64,000 nucleotides of DNA from Pseudolysinimonas_A sp947085045 (GCA_947085045.1 CAMTUU010000002.1:62001-126000); one strand, 5' to 3'; counted from the first letter of the stretch, positions 47,013 to 57,411 are shown. The notes: generated by a model from the letters alone, not told the origin. Program-made: numbers and translations.

Positions 47013-47693
47013 TTACGGGGCCGCGTCCCAGGCGGCCCGGTAGTAGGCGATGCGCTCAGCATCCGGAGTTACGCCGTAAGCGTGGAAGAACCCGTCCTGC
47101 CAGCCCTCGCCGTAGTTCCAGTCGAGGCTCAGGCTCGCGATCGCGAGGTCGGCCCAGCGGTCGCCGACACCGACCGCGCCGAGGTCGACGTGCCCCGCGA
47201 ACCGGCCGTCAGGCCCGATGATCGTGTTCGGCGCGCAGGCGTCGCCGTGCAGCACGACCGCACCGTCGTCGGGGCGCGGGGCGTCGTCGGGGATCCACGG
47301 CGTGCGGAATGGGCACGCCGCTGCGGGCACCTTGTCGTGCAGCAGCCTCAGCCCCTGGGCGATGGCGCGCACGGCGACCTCGGGTGCCCAGTCGCCGGTG
47401 ACCGCACCCGTGCCGCGGAGACCGCGGGTCACGAGCACCTGCCCCTCGTCGTCGCGGCCGAGGTCGAGCACCTCCGGAACGGGGTGCCCGATCGTGCGCG
47501 CCCAGTGCAGCCGCGCCCGTTCGTCCTCGAGGTCGACGCCGTTGCCGAGAGGGTTCCACTTGAGGAACCGGCCGCCGGCGACGAAGGTGTAGCCACCGAT
47601 CTCGTTGGACCAGACGACGTCGTCGATGCGCCCAGCGAAGGCGCGCACGAGCGCAGGCACGTCGACGGGAGCCGTCGGCGGACCGGCTACCAC
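47013..47693 (-). CDS. Aminoglycoside phosphotransferase-family kinase
   Basis: 226 residues, short APH fold. Catalytic His149-Gly-Asp151 with Asn156 (VVLHGDACAPNTII), metal Asp170 (GHVDLGAVGVGDRWADLA). Resembles APH(3')-type enzymes and many small-molecule kinases; there is no basis to predict antibiotic resistance. GTG start, overlapping the rsmE stop by 7 nt, so an unusual insertion between rsmE and HIT in the conserved hrcA-dnaJ-rsmE-HIT order. Confidence 0.88.
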   Translation of the reverse strand: MVAGPPTAPVDVPALVRAFAGRIDDVVWSNEIGGYTFVAGGRFLKWNPLGNGVDLEDERARLHWARTIGHPVPEVLDLGRDDEGQVLVTRGLRGTGAVTGDWAPEVAVRAIAQGLRLLHDKVPAAACPFRTPWIPDDAPRPDDGAVVLHGDACAPNTIIGPDGRFAGHVDLGAVGVGDRWADLAIASLSLDWNYGEGWQDGFFHAYGVTPDAERIAYYRAAWDAAP

Positions 47694-48409
47694 CGGCCGA
47701 GCCGCCCGTTCAGTACGGCGAGCGCCGCCGGACCCGCCGTCGACGTGCGCAGCACTTCGGGGCCCAGTCGCACCGCGACCGCACCGGCCGCGCCCAGGAC
47801 GTCGAGTTCGCGCGGGGACACCCCGCCTTCCGGCCCGACGACGAGGGTGATGCGGTCGGCATCCAGCTCGACTTCAGTGAGCCGCGCCGTCGCCGTCGGC
47901 TCGAGCACAAGCACCAGGCCGGGAAGCTTTGCGAGGGATGCCGTGGCCGCGATCGGCTCGACGGCCGGCACCCACGGGCGGATCGACTGCTTCGTGGCCT
48001 CGCGCACGATCGACGCCCAGCGCTCGCGGCCTTTCTCGGCCTTCGCGCCCTCCCAGCGGGAGATCGACCGCTCCGCCGCCCACGGGACGACGCCGCTCAC
48101 GCCCAGCTCGGTCACCGCCTGCACCGCCAGCTCGTCGCGGTCGCCCTTCGCGAGCGCCTGAGCGAGCCACAGTTCCGGAACGGGGGCGGGATGCCGCGTC
48201 GCGGTCTCGACCGCGAGGGTCAGCACGGAACCCTCGATCGACACGACGGGCCCGCTCACCACGAGCCCCGCGCCGTCGGAGATCGACAGCGTCTCGCCCA
48301 CCCGCACGCGGGCGACCGTGATCGCGTGCCGGCCCTCGTCCCCGCCGAGCGTGACGACCGACCCGGCCGCAGCATCCCCCAGCGAGGGCGAAAGGTAGAG
48401 GGACGCCAT
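47687..48409 (-). CDS. rsmE: 16S rRNA (uracil-1498-N3)-methyltransferase
   Basis: 240 residues, SPOUT methyltransferase. Seen: GDEGRHAITVARVRVGE, the C-terminal SAM knot ITLVVGPEGGVSPREL and VRLGPEVLRTSTAGPAAL. Methylates U1498 of 16S rRNA. Follows dnaJ by 4 nt in the same direction. Confidence 0.96.
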   Translation of the reverse strand: MASLYLSPSLGDAAAGSVVTLGGDEGRHAITVARVRVGETLSISDGAGLVVSGPVVSIEGSVLTLAVETATRHPAPVPELWLAQALAKGDRDELAVQAVTELGVSGVVPWAAERSISRWEGAKAEKGRERWASIVREATKQSIRPWVPAVEPIAATASLAKLPGLVLVLEPTATARLTEVELDADRITLVVGPEGGVSPRELDVLGAAGAVAVRLGPEVLRTSTAGPAALAVLNGRLGRW

Positions 48410-48413
48410 CGGG

Positions 48414-49514
48414 TCAGCCCAAGAAGCGGTCGCGGAGTTTGGCGAAGAGCCCCTGCTGGAAGGTCGTGAACTCGGGCGGCACGGGGCGGCGGGAGGCCGC
48501 GAAGTCCTGCATGAGCTTCTGTTCCTTCGAGTTCAGCCGCACCGGCGTCACCACGTGGATGCCGACCTTCAGGTCACCGCGACCTTGGCCGCGCAGGTGG
48601 GTGATGCCGCGATCCTTGATCGTGACGACGTCGGCGCTCTGCGTGCCCGGCTTGATCTCGATCGCGACGTCGCCGTCGAGCGACGCGAGGTTCACCTGGG
48701 TGCCGAGCACGGCATCCGTCATCTGCACCTCGAGCGTCGCGAGCAGATCGTCGCCGTTGCGGCTGAACACGTCGTGGTGCTTGACCTTGACCTCGAGGTA
48801 CACGTCGCCGTTCGGGCCGCCCGCCGGGCCCGCTTCGCCCTGACCGGGGAGGTGCAGGCGGGTGCCGGTCTCGACGCCCGCGGGGATGTCCAGCGAGAGG
48901 CTGCGCTTGGCCCGCACCCGGCCCTGGCCGGCGCAGGTCGGGCACGGGTTCGGGATGACGGTGCCGTAGCCGCGGCAGGTGCCGCACGGGCTCGACGTCA
49001 TGACGTTGCCGAGGAGCGACCGCACAGCGCGTTGGATCTGCCCGGTGCCGCGGCAGATGTCGCAGGTGACCGGCGAGGTGCCCGGCGCGCAGCACGAGCC
49101 GCCGCAGGTCTCGCAGGTGATCGCGGTGTCGACATCCACATCGCGGTGCACCCCGAAGACGACCTCGTCGAGCGAGATCTCGAGTCGCAGCAGCGAGTCC
49201 TGCCCGCGCTCGCGGCGCGACCGGGGTCCGCGCGACGACTGCGAGGCACCGAAGAACGTCTCGAAGATGTCGCCGAAGCCGAAGCCCTGGGCCCCGCCCC
49301 CGGAGCCGGGCTGGGGGCCGAGGTCGTAGCGCTCCCGCTGGTCGGAATCGCTGAGCACGTCGTAGGCGTGCGTCACCGACTTGAACCGCTCGGCCGCGTC
49401 GGCGCTCGGGTTCACGTCGGGATGCAGCTCCCGGGCCAGCTTGCGGTACGCCTTCTTGATCTCCTCGGGGGACGCGTTCTTGTCCACCCCGAGGACTCCG
49501 TAATGGTCGGTCAC
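48414..49514 (-). CDS. dnaJ: Molecular chaperone DnaJ
   Basis: 366 residues: J domain with HPD at 31-33, a Gly/Phe linker, zinc region with four CxxCxGxG-type motifs, and the C-terminal substrate-binding domains. The first motif reads CETCGGSC, with the last Gly replaced by Cys, and is followed by another Cys. Stimulates DnaK. ATG overlaps the hrcA stop (ATGA), so it is under CIRCE/HrcA control. Confidence 0.97.
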   Translation of the reverse strand: MTDHYGVLGVDKNASPEEIKKAYRKLARELHPDVNPSADAAERFKSVTHAYDVLSDSDQRERYDLGPQPGSGGGAQGFGFGDIFETFFGASQSSRGPRSRRERGQDSLLRLEISLDEVVFGVHRDVDVDTAITCETCGGSCCAPGTSPVTCDICRGTGQIQRAVRSLLGNVMTSSPCGTCRGYGTVIPNPCPTCAGQGRVRAKRSLSLDIPAGVETGTRLHLPGQGEAGPAGGPNGDVYLEVKVKHHDVFSRNGDDLLATLEVQMTDAVLGTQVNLASLDGDVAIEIKPGTQSADVVTIKDRGITHLRGQGRGDLKVGIHVVTPVRLNSKEQKLMQDFAASRRPVPPEFTTFQQGLFAKLRDRFLG

Positions 49515-50590
49515 TTCTCCCGATCGTCCTCACCGAGCAGCCGCGTCAGGTAGCGCGCCACCGCGCGCACGGCTGCCATGTTGTTCGAATAGTCCATGCG
49601 CGTCGGACCGAGCACCCCGAGGTGTGCCAGCCCGCCGCCGGCGGCGGAGTACCCCGTCGCCACCATGCTCGTCTCGTCGAGACCCGGCGTCTCGTGCTCC
49701 CTCCCGATGCTCGCGCGCACGCCGTCGATGTCGATCTCCATCTCGCCGAAGAGTTTCAGCATCGTGACGTGCTCCTCGAGCGCTTCGAGCACCGGATGGA
49801 TGCTGCCCCGGAAGTCCCGCTCGGTGCGGGCGAGGTTCGCGGCCCCGGCCATCACCAGCCGGTCCTGCCGGTTGGCCGCGACCTGCTCGCCGAGACTCGC
49901 GACCACTGTCTGTACGAGTTCGGACGCCTCACGCGGGAAGGATGCCGCCAACCCGCCCAGTTTCGCGGCGGCGTCGGCCAACGCGAGCCCGCCGAGTTCG
50001 GCGTTCACCTTCGACCGCACGCCGGCGAGCGTCTCGTCGTCGACGACGACCGCGACGTCGAGCAGACGCTGGTCGACCCGACCGGTGTCGGTGATCAGCA
50101 CCGTCATCAACCGCGTCGGCCCGAGAGCGACGATCTCGATGTGCCGCACCCGGGCGCTGCCGAAGGAGGGGTACTGGGCGAGTGCGACCTGGCTGGTGAA
50201 CTGCGAGAGCAGGCGCACGGTGCGCGCGAGCACGTCGTCGAGGTCGACCGCCTCGCCGAGGAAGGTCTCGATCGCCTGCCGCTGCGCCGGGCTGAGCGGA
50301 CGCAGCTCGGTGAGCTGGTCGACGAAGACGCGGTAGCCCTTGTCGGTCGGGATGCGGCCCGACGAGGTGTGCGGAGCCGCGATCAGCTCCTCCTCCTCGA
50401 GCTGCGCCATGTCGTTGCGGATCGTGGCGGCGGAGACACCGAACGCGTGCCGTTCGACGATCGCCTTGGAGCCCACCGGCTCGCGTGAGGCGACGTAGTC
50501 CTGCACGATGACGCGGAGCACCTCGAGGCTGCGGTCGGAGACGATGAGACCAGCCTCCTTCTGCGTTCGGGTCCGCTCACGGGTTAGCAC
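49511..50590 (-). CDS. hrcA: Heat-shock repressor HrcA (start uncertain)
   Basis: HrcA family: winged-helix N-terminus (VIVQDYVASREPVGSKAIVE, SAATIRNDMAQLEEEELI, TSSGRIPTDKGYR) and GAF-like domain to the end. It represses chaperone genes by binding CIRCE. The first possible start is GTG at 50590, inside CIRCE and without a Shine-Dalgarno. The family's N-terminus (I/M-V-S-D-R) begins at codon ATC, 50545, which has AAGGAGG 8 nt upstream. So translation may begin at a rare ATC codon. Coordinates use the GTG; the protein would be 15 residues shorter from ATC. Confidence 0.93.
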   Translation of the reverse strand: MLTRERTRTQKEAGLIVSDRSLEVLRVIVQDYVASREPVGSKAIVERHAFGVSAATIRNDMAQLEEEELIAAPHTSSGRIPTDKGYRVFVDQLTELRPLSPAQRQAIETFLGEAVDLDDVLARTVRLLSQFTSQVALAQYPSFGSARVRHIEIVALGPTRLMTVLITDTGRVDQRLLDVAVVVDDETLAGVRSKVNAELGGLALADAAAKLGGLAASFPREASELVQTVVASLGEQVAANRQDRLVMAGAANLARTERDFRGSIHPVLEALEEHVTMLKLFGEMEIDIDGVRASIGREHETPGLDETSMVATGYSAAGGGLAHLGVLGPTRMDYSNNMAAVRAVARYLTRLLGEDDREK

Positions 50591-50610
50591 TCGTGAAGAT
50601 CGACTGCCAA
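50584..50610. promoter_or_regulatory. CIRCE element (HrcA operator)
   Basis: TTAGCACTC-N9-GACTGCCAA against the consensus TTAGCACTC-N9-GAGTGCTAA: left half perfect, right half two mismatches. It overlaps the -10 (TATCAT, 50610-50615 minus) and the likely transcription start of hrcA-dnaJ, as expected for autoregulation. Confidence 0.88.
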
Positions 50611-50615
50611 TGATA
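50610..50615 (-). promoter_or_regulatory. -10 element TATCAT of hrcA-dnaJ
   Basis: TATCAT on the minus strand, abutting CIRCE; the expected transcription start lies within CIRCE about 50603. No clear -35. Confidence 0.5.
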
Positions 50616-50729
50616 GCGCGACACGCCGTTACCAGGCCGTTGCATCGGCCATTCCGCAGGCGCTACCTTGTGGTCTGTGTTTTCCGGCGATCCGCCCGGT
50701 AACCGCTGACCGAAAGGCAAGCACCCCAC

Positions 50730-51119
50730 ATGACCACTCCCGCCCCGCAGCCCGCTGCACCCCAGCCGGCCGCTCCTCTCACCGAGGCCGAGGACAAGCA
50801 GTGGGCGTCGTTCGCGCACTTCGGTGGCGTGCTCGGCATCCTGCCCTCGCTCATCATCTGGCTCGTCTTCAAGGACCGCGGCGCGAAGACCAACGTCGAG
50901 GGCAAGGAGGCGCTGAACTTCCAGATCACCGCCACCATCGCTCAGGTCGTGCTCTACGTGCTCGGCACGATCCTCGCGATCATCCTCATCGGCTTCCTGT
51001 TCTACTTCCTGGCGTTCGTCGTCTGGGCCGCGGCGGTCGTCTTCTCGATCCTCGGCGGCGTGAAGGTGAACGGCGGCGGTTCCTACCGCTACCCGGTCAA
51101 CATCCGCTTCATCAAGTAA
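50730..51119 (+). CDS. DUF4870 domain-containing membrane protein
   Basis: 129 residues: Ala/Pro-rich N-terminus, then DKQWASFAHFGGVLGILPSL, FKDRGAKTNVEGKEALNFQ and a C-terminal RYPVNIRFIK, the DUF4870/Tic20-like pattern with two to three membrane segments. Function unknown. ATG at 50730 preceded by AAAGG. A truncated copy follows at 51175. Confidence 0.92.
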   Translation: MTTPAPQPAAPQPAAPLTEAEDKQWASFAHFGGVLGILPSLIIWLVFKDRGAKTNVEGKEALNFQITATIAQVVLYVLGTILAIILIGFLFYFLAFVVWAAAVVFSILGGVKVNGGGSYRYPVNIRFIK

Positions 51120-51174
51120 TCGCTTGTCGAGGAAGCCGGGCGCGTCGCGTCCGGCTCCCTCGCGATGCGGGCGC

Positions 51175-51339
51175 ATGACCGCGCCCGGGCCGTACTCGCA
51201 GCCGTCGCCGCCGCCGCCGAGCGTCGTGCTGGTCGTCGCCACCTGGGCGGTGGGCATCCTGGTCGGCATCCACGCGGCGAAGGCGACGAACGAGGGGCGG
51301 AACTTCCGCTACCCGTTCGGGATCGACGTCGTGCGCTAG
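51175..51339 (+). pseudogene. Truncated DUF4870-like gene
   Basis: 54 residues: Pro-rich start (MTAPGPYSQPSPPPP) joined directly to the end of a DUF4870 domain (GILVGIHAAKATNEGRNFRY, then PFGIDVV). The central TM and KDRG region present in the intact gene 55 bp upstream is missing, so it looks like a duplicate with an in-frame internal deletion. It may still make a one-span membrane peptide. Stop overlaps the convergent hemW stop by 4 nt. Confidence 0.6.
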
Positions 51340-52562
51340 TCGGCCAGCAGGCGTCGCACGACGGCATCCGCCAGCAGCCGCCCCGCGCGGGTCAGCACGA
51401 CGCGGCCCGTCAACGCCGCGGGTCCTTCCACCAGCCCGTCGGCGATCAACCCCGCGACGGCGGTGCGCCCGGCGGCGTCGAGCAGGGATGTCGGCAGCCC
51501 GTCCACCACGCGGGACCTCAGCAGCACGGCCTCGACGCGACGGGTCTCGGGGTCGAGCGTCTCGCGGCCCGCCGCGGGTGATTCGCCGGCCTCCAGCCGC
51601 GACGCGTACGCGGCGGGGTGCTTCACGTTCCACCAGCGCACGCCGCCGACGTGGCTGTGCGCGCCGGGTCCGATCCCCCACCAGTCCTGGCCGGTCCAGT
51701 AGGCGAGGTTGTGCCTGCTCCGCTGCGAGTCGGACCGCGCCCAGTTCGAGACCTCGTACCAGGAGTAGCCGGCGGCGGAGAGTCGCTCGTCGGCGAGGTC
51801 GTACATGTCGGCCTGGAGGTCGTCGTCGGGCGGCGCGACCTCGCCGCGGGAGATCTGCCGAGCGAGCTTCGTGCCGTCCTCGACGATGAGCGCGTACGCC
51901 GAGAGGTGGTCGGGGGTCTGCGCGAGCGCGAGGTCGAGCGACGCCGACCAGTCGGTGAGCGACTCGCTCGGCGTGCCGTAGATGAGGTCGAGACTCACCT
52001 GCAGCCCGGCATCCCGCGCCCACTGCACGACGAGCGGCACGCGCGCCGGATCGTGCGTGCGCTCGAGGGTCGCGAGCACGTGCGGCACCGCGGACTGCAT
52101 GCCGAAGCTGACCCGGGTGAAGCCCGCCTCCCGGAGGGCGAACAGCGACGCCGCGTCGACCGAGTCGGGGTTCGCCTCCGTCGTGACCTCGGCGCCCGGG
52201 GCGAGACCCCAGGTGTCGCGCACCGCGGCGAGCATCGCCCCGAGATCCGCGACCGGCAGGAGGGTCGGGGTGCCGCCGCCGAAGAACACCGTCTGTGCGG
52301 GGCGCGCCGGGAGGCCGGCATCCCGCAGCACTCGGTCGGCGAGCGCGACCTCGGCGATCGCCTGCCCCGCGTAGTCCGACTGCTTCACCCCGCGGACCTC
52401 GGCGGCCGTGTAGGTGTTGAAGTCGCAGTACCCGCAGCGCACGCGGCAGAAGGGCACGTGCACGTAGACGCCGAAGTCGCGCTCACCCACGCCGTCGGCG
52501 ACGCTCGCGGGCAGCAGCCCGTCGGCGGGGGCCGGGTCGGCGATCGGCAGGGCGGAGGGCAT
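51336..52562 (-). CDS. hemW: Radical SAM heme chaperone HemW
   Basis: 408 residues. Radical SAM Cys39-RVR-Cys43-GY-Cys46 (HVPFCRVRCGYCDFN), GGGTPTLL, EANPDSVD, SFGMQSAVPHVL and the C-terminal HemN-like domain. HemW lacks the extra Cys of true coproporphyrinogen oxidase HemN and delivers heme. Conserved place between lepA and hrcA. ATG at 52562 overlaps the DUF1990 stop by 1 nt. Confidence 0.95.
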   Translation of the reverse strand: MPSALPIADPAPADGLLPASVADGVGERDFGVYVHVPFCRVRCGYCDFNTYTAAEVRGVKQSDYAGQAIAEVALADRVLRDAGLPARPAQTVFFGGGTPTLLPVADLGAMLAAVRDTWGLAPGAEVTTEANPDSVDAASLFALREAGFTRVSFGMQSAVPHVLATLERTHDPARVPLVVQWARDAGLQVSLDLIYGTPSESLTDWSASLDLALAQTPDHLSAYALIVEDGTKLARQISRGEVAPPDDDLQADMYDLADERLSAAGYSWYEVSNWARSDSQRSRHNLAYWTGQDWWGIGPGAHSHVGGVRWWNVKHPAAYASRLEAGESPAAGRETLDPETRRVEAVLLRSRVVDGLPTSLLDAAGRTAVAGLIADGLVEGPAALTGRVVLTRAGRLLADAVVRRLLAD

Positions 52563-53233
52563 CAGAGCGGGCGGGTGAGAGCGTGCTCGTAGCGCGAGAG
52601 GAACCACAGCTGGGCGAGCCGCAGCACCGGCAGTGCGGCCCACCACGCCGGCGACGCCGGGCGAGACAGCGAGCGGATGGTAAGCCAGACCGAGTCGTCG
52701 TCACGGCGCTCGACGACGAACAGCTCCTCGCCGCTCAGCGGATGCCCGGGGAGGGTTCCGTAGGCGAAGCCGCGACGGTTCGGCTCGTCGATGACGGCGA
52801 CCACGCGCACCGGCTCGCGGAACCTCAGCGCTCGCCAGCCGAGGAGGAGAACCGCGCTGTCACCGGCACGCACGAGTTCGACGCCCGTGTCGGCGTACAC
52901 GACCTCGTCGTTGGCGATCACCGCGGGCTGCACGGGTTCGCCGGTCGTCTCGTCGAAGGTCACGGGCGTGTAGGTGTTCTCGACCACCTCGGCGGGGGAC
53001 TCGATGCGTTCCACGCGGAAGCCGGAGCGGGTCTTGATGCCCCAGCTCAGCGTCTCGGTCCAGGCGTGGCGCCAGCGGTCCTCGCCGTGCCCGATCCGCA
53101 CCTTGCGCTCCATCGCCCGGTAGCCCTTGGGCGGGTAGCGCAGGAACTCCTCGCCCTGCGTCGCCCCGATGGCCGCGTAAGTCACGGCACGCTGCCAGAT
53201 CGGCACCTGCTCGCTCACCTCGGTCGCGGACAT
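52562..53233 (-). CDS. DUF1990 family protein
   Basis: 223 residues. Signatures: TYAAIGATQ, YPPKGYRAMERKVRIGHGED, FAYGTLPGHPLSGEELFVVE and SLSRPASPAWWAALPVLRLA. The family is of unknown function (START-like/beta barrel predicted). GAGAAT lies 6 nt upstream of the ATG, a weak leaderless -10. Coupled to hemW. Confidence 0.92.
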   Translation of the reverse strand: MSATEVSEQVPIWQRAVTYAAIGATQGEEFLRYPPKGYRAMERKVRIGHGEDRWRHAWTETLSWGIKTRSGFRVERIESPAEVVENTYTPVTFDETTGEPVQPAVIANDEVVYADTGVELVRAGDSAVLLLGWRALRFREPVRVVAVIDEPNRRGFAYGTLPGHPLSGEELFVVERRDDDSVWLTIRSLSRPASPAWWAALPVLRLAQLWFLSRYEHALTRPL

Positions 53234-53293
53234 CCGTCCATTCTCTCAGGCCCGCCGCCCGGTCAAGGCCCGCGGCGGTTCGGAGCGCCCGCC

Positions 53294-53299
53294 TAGGGT
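53294..53299 (+). promoter_or_regulatory. -10 element TAGGGT of a leaderless promoter
   Basis: TAGGGT followed by 6 nt and the GTG at 53306 of the frameshifted DUF1345-like gene, so the promoter appears intact. Confidence 0.5.
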
Positions 53300-53305
53300 C
53301 GGAGG

Positions 53306-53918
53306 GTGACCGACACGCTGCGCGCTACGCCCCGGCTGGCCTCCGACATCACGCGATCCTGGGTCGCGATCTCCGCCTTCGTGGCCGCGATCGTCGCCGC
53401 GACCGCTGTCGCCATCGCGCTGCGCGTCGACCTCGACGACCCCGAGATGCTGACCTCCGCGATGTCGGGCGTCTTCGCGATGTCGTGGGCGCTGTTCTGC
53501 ACCGTCATGGCGATCATCACGGTGGCGACCTTCGTCCGCGCGTCCGGCCCGGAACTTCGGGCGTGGCTCGCCGCGACCGCGGCGCCCGTCGGGCGGTGGC
53601 GCCGGTTCTGGTGGTCGTTAAACGGGGGCGGCGCGATCTGGTGGGCGCTCAGCGGATCGGCGGTCGCCCTCTACGTGCTCGTCGACCTGGCGGTCTCGGG
53701 CCGCGCGACGCATCCGGTGTTCGTCGGTGCCGGGATCGCCACCGTCCCCGCGTCGGTCGCCATCATCATCGTCAGCTTCGCCGTGTCGCACGCCCGACAT
53801 CGCGGTGACCACGACCCGGCTGCGCCGCGCCATCGCGTTCCACAGCCTTCTCGCGTTCGCGTTCAACGCCGTCATCATCGCCCTGCTGGTGAGCGTGCTG
53901 CTCGGCGCGGTGCGCTGA
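53306..53918 (+). pseudogene. DUF1345-like membrane protein, frameshifted near its C-terminus
   Basis: The first frame (GTG 53306) encodes about four membrane segments and runs to FAVSHARHRGD, where it leaves the family pattern. In another frame the expected C-terminus TPDIAVTTTRLRRAIAFHSL and a final membrane segment continue to the stop at 53918. One base too many at about 53790 (GTG TCG C ACG CCC GAC) joins them. DUF1345 proteins are ~200-residue membrane proteins of unknown function, and the joined product (about 203 residues) fits. Either a recent mutation or a sequence error. Confidence 0.72.
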
Positions 53919-53921
53919 GCC

Positions 53922-54299
53922 TCAGCCGTCCGCCAGGTAATCGGCGGCGAGGCGCTTCGGGGCGCGGGCGAGCCAGGCGTCGGTGACGACCTCGCGCAGT
54001 CGGGCCGGGTCGACGTGGTCGAGATCGATGAGGATGGCGGAGTACCCGTCGAAGTGCGGGATCGTGAGGAAGGCGTGCGGGTCCTCGTCGATGAGCGCCA
54101 GTTTCTCGCCCTCGTCGACGGTCGAGGCGCCGGTGATCTCGCCCGTGCGACCGACGGCGCCGAGCTCATCCCGATCTTTCGCGCGCAGCGGCCGCACCCA
54201 GGCGAAGCCGTCCTTGCCGACGCGCCACACGGGGTCGCCGAAGCGGATGCCTTCCTCGGTCTGCGGAAATCCGCGCGCGATCGCGTCCGTCGCCGCCAT
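53922..54299 (-). CDS. MmcQ/YjbR family DNA-binding-like protein
   Basis: 125 residues, typical of the family (double-wing fold): FPQTEEGIRFGDPVWRVGKD, FAWVRPLRAKDRD, HAFLTIPHFDGYSAILIDL and APKRLAADYLAD. Biochemical role unclear. A TAGTCT lies 6 nt before the ATG on the minus strand, inside the preceding gene's stop. Confidence 0.9.
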   Translation of the reverse strand: MAATDAIARGFPQTEEGIRFGDPVWRVGKDGFAWVRPLRAKDRDELGAVGRTGEITGASTVDEGEKLALIDEDPHAFLTIPHFDGYSAILIDLDHVDPARLREVVTDAWLARAPKRLAADYLADG

Positions 54300-54308
54300 G
54301 GCGGAAGA

Positions 54309-54989
54309 CTAGGCCGCGGGCGCGACGAAGGCCACGAACTCGATGTCGCGGCGCACGACGAAACCCATCCGCTGGTAGAGCCGCACGGCACCCTCGTTGG
54401 TGCCGGCGACGTGCAGGATCGGGGTCTCGCCGCGCGCGACGATGCCCGCGCCGATCGCGCCCATCGCCCGCTGGGCGAGCCCCTGTCCGCGGAAGTCGGG
54501 GTCGGTGCAGACCGCGCTGATCTCGGTGAACCCGGGCGGATGCATCCGCTCCCCCGCCATCGCGACGAGCTTCCCGTCGATGCGGATGCCGACGTACCGC
54601 CCGACCTCGGGCGTGCGCAATTGGAACGGACCCGGCCGGGTCCGGTCGGCGAGGGCGAGCATCTCGACCGCGTCGTCGGGGCCGAGTTCGAGCACATCCG
54701 GGTCGGCCCGCGGGTCCCAGGACTCGGCGACCATCTGGTAGCCCGTCACCTGGAACGGGACGTGCAGCCCCTCCGGGACGGGCAGCGGCGAGCCGGCGAG
54801 AACGCCGGAGGCACCCGGCCCGACGAGGCGGAGGAGGTCGGCCCACGCCGCATTCCCGTCACCCTCGGTGCCCGCGAACGGCGACACCGCCGGGTCGAAG
54901 CCGAGCGCGGAGCCGTGACGGCGGGCGAGAGCGGCGAGCGGTCCGTTCAGCGAGTGCCAGACGGGTCGGTCGAGGACATGCTCGGTCAC
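54309..54989 (-). CDS. GNAT family N-acetyltransferase
   Basis: 226 residues. GNAT fold in the C-terminal half: ISAVCTDPDFRGQGLAQRAM (acetyl-CoA P-loop) and GETPILHVAGTNEGAVRLYQRMGF. The N-terminal ~100 residues (LNGPLAALARRHGSALGFDP) are family-specific. Substrate unknown. GTG overlaps the stop of the TM2 gene (GTGA). Confidence 0.92.
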   Translation of the reverse strand: MTEHVLDRPVWHSLNGPLAALARRHGSALGFDPAVSPFAGTEGDGNAAWADLLRLVGPGASGVLAGSPLPVPEGLHVPFQVTGYQMVAESWDPRADPDVLELGPDDAVEMLALADRTRPGPFQLRTPEVGRYVGIRIDGKLVAMAGERMHPPGFTEISAVCTDPDFRGQGLAQRAMGAIGAGIVARGETPILHVAGTNEGAVRLYQRMGFVVRRDIEFVAFVAPAA

Positions 54990-55372
54990 TGCCAGTCGGA
55001 CACGAGCAGCCCGTCTCCGTCGTGAGCCTGGCCCGCGATGACGACGATCCAGTCGATGAGCGGCCAGATGCCGAACGTCAACCAGCCCAGCAGCAGCAGC
55101 GCGACGCCGAGCCCGATGTTGCCGAGGTAGAAACGGTGCACCCCGATTCCGCCGAGAAAGAACCCGAGAAGGGTCGCGACCAGGCGGCTCTTCGACGAGA
55201 CACCGGCCGGCCGTGGCTCGTACGCGGCAGGGGCGACGGCGGCGGCCGGGGAGGCCGTCGGGACGATCGCCCGAGTCTGTCGGGACTCGGTGTACTGCGT
55301 GCCGTCCCACCAGTACTCGAGCGCGGGATCGCGCGGGTCGGGGTACCAGCCTGCCGATGCGGTTTCGCTCAC
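54986..55372 (-). CDS. TM2-domain protein with N-terminal DUF2510
   Basis: 128 residues: DUF2510 motif GWYPDPRDPALEYWWDGTQY (9-28), linker, then a TM2 domain (LLGFFLGGIGVHRFYLGNIG ... WLTFGIWPLIDWI) with two membrane helices. Function unknown. GTG start; CAGACT lies 6 nt upstream, a possible leaderless -10. Confidence 0.92.
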   Translation of the reverse strand: MSETASAGWYPDPRDPALEYWWDGTQYTESRQTRAIVPTASPAAAVAPAAYEPRPAGVSSKSRLVATLLGFFLGGIGVHRFYLGNIGLGVALLLLGWLTFGIWPLIDWIVVIAGQAHDGDGLLVSDWQ

Positions 55373-55384
55373 CCGTCAAGTCTG

Positions 55385-55531
55385 TCAGCAGTCGGGTCGT
55401 CCTCGGCTACCCCGAGCGAGCGCGTCACGGTCGGGGTTCGCAAGCGTCACGCCGGCATCGGCCGCGAGGTCGGGCCCGACGTGAAACGGGAGGCCGACGA
55501 CATCCGGCACCGTCACGATCTCGCGCGTCAT
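55385..55531 (-). CDS. Truncated PASTA-domain small protein
   Basis: 48 residues: MTREIVTVPDVVGLPFHVGP starts like a PASTA domain, with DLAADAGVTLANPDRD, then ends early in a basic tail (ARGSRGRPDC). Full-length single-PASTA proteins I know continue for another ~30 residues with a W-SQ-P pattern. GGAGG lies close before the ATG. It is probably a gene broken near its 3' end, but the remnant has start and ribosome binding site and could still be made. Confidence 0.5.
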   Translation of the reverse strand: MTREIVTVPDVVGLPFHVGPDLAADAGVTLANPDRDALARGSRGRPDC

Positions 55532-55563
55532 GCCTCCAGCATGCGCCCGTTCGACGGTGCGGG

Positions 55564-57411
<1,848 letters not shown>

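Noticed and set aside
47013..47693. Antibiotic resistance gene
   Set aside because: The fold is APH-like, but such short relatives are general small-molecule kinases; nothing in context supports resistance.
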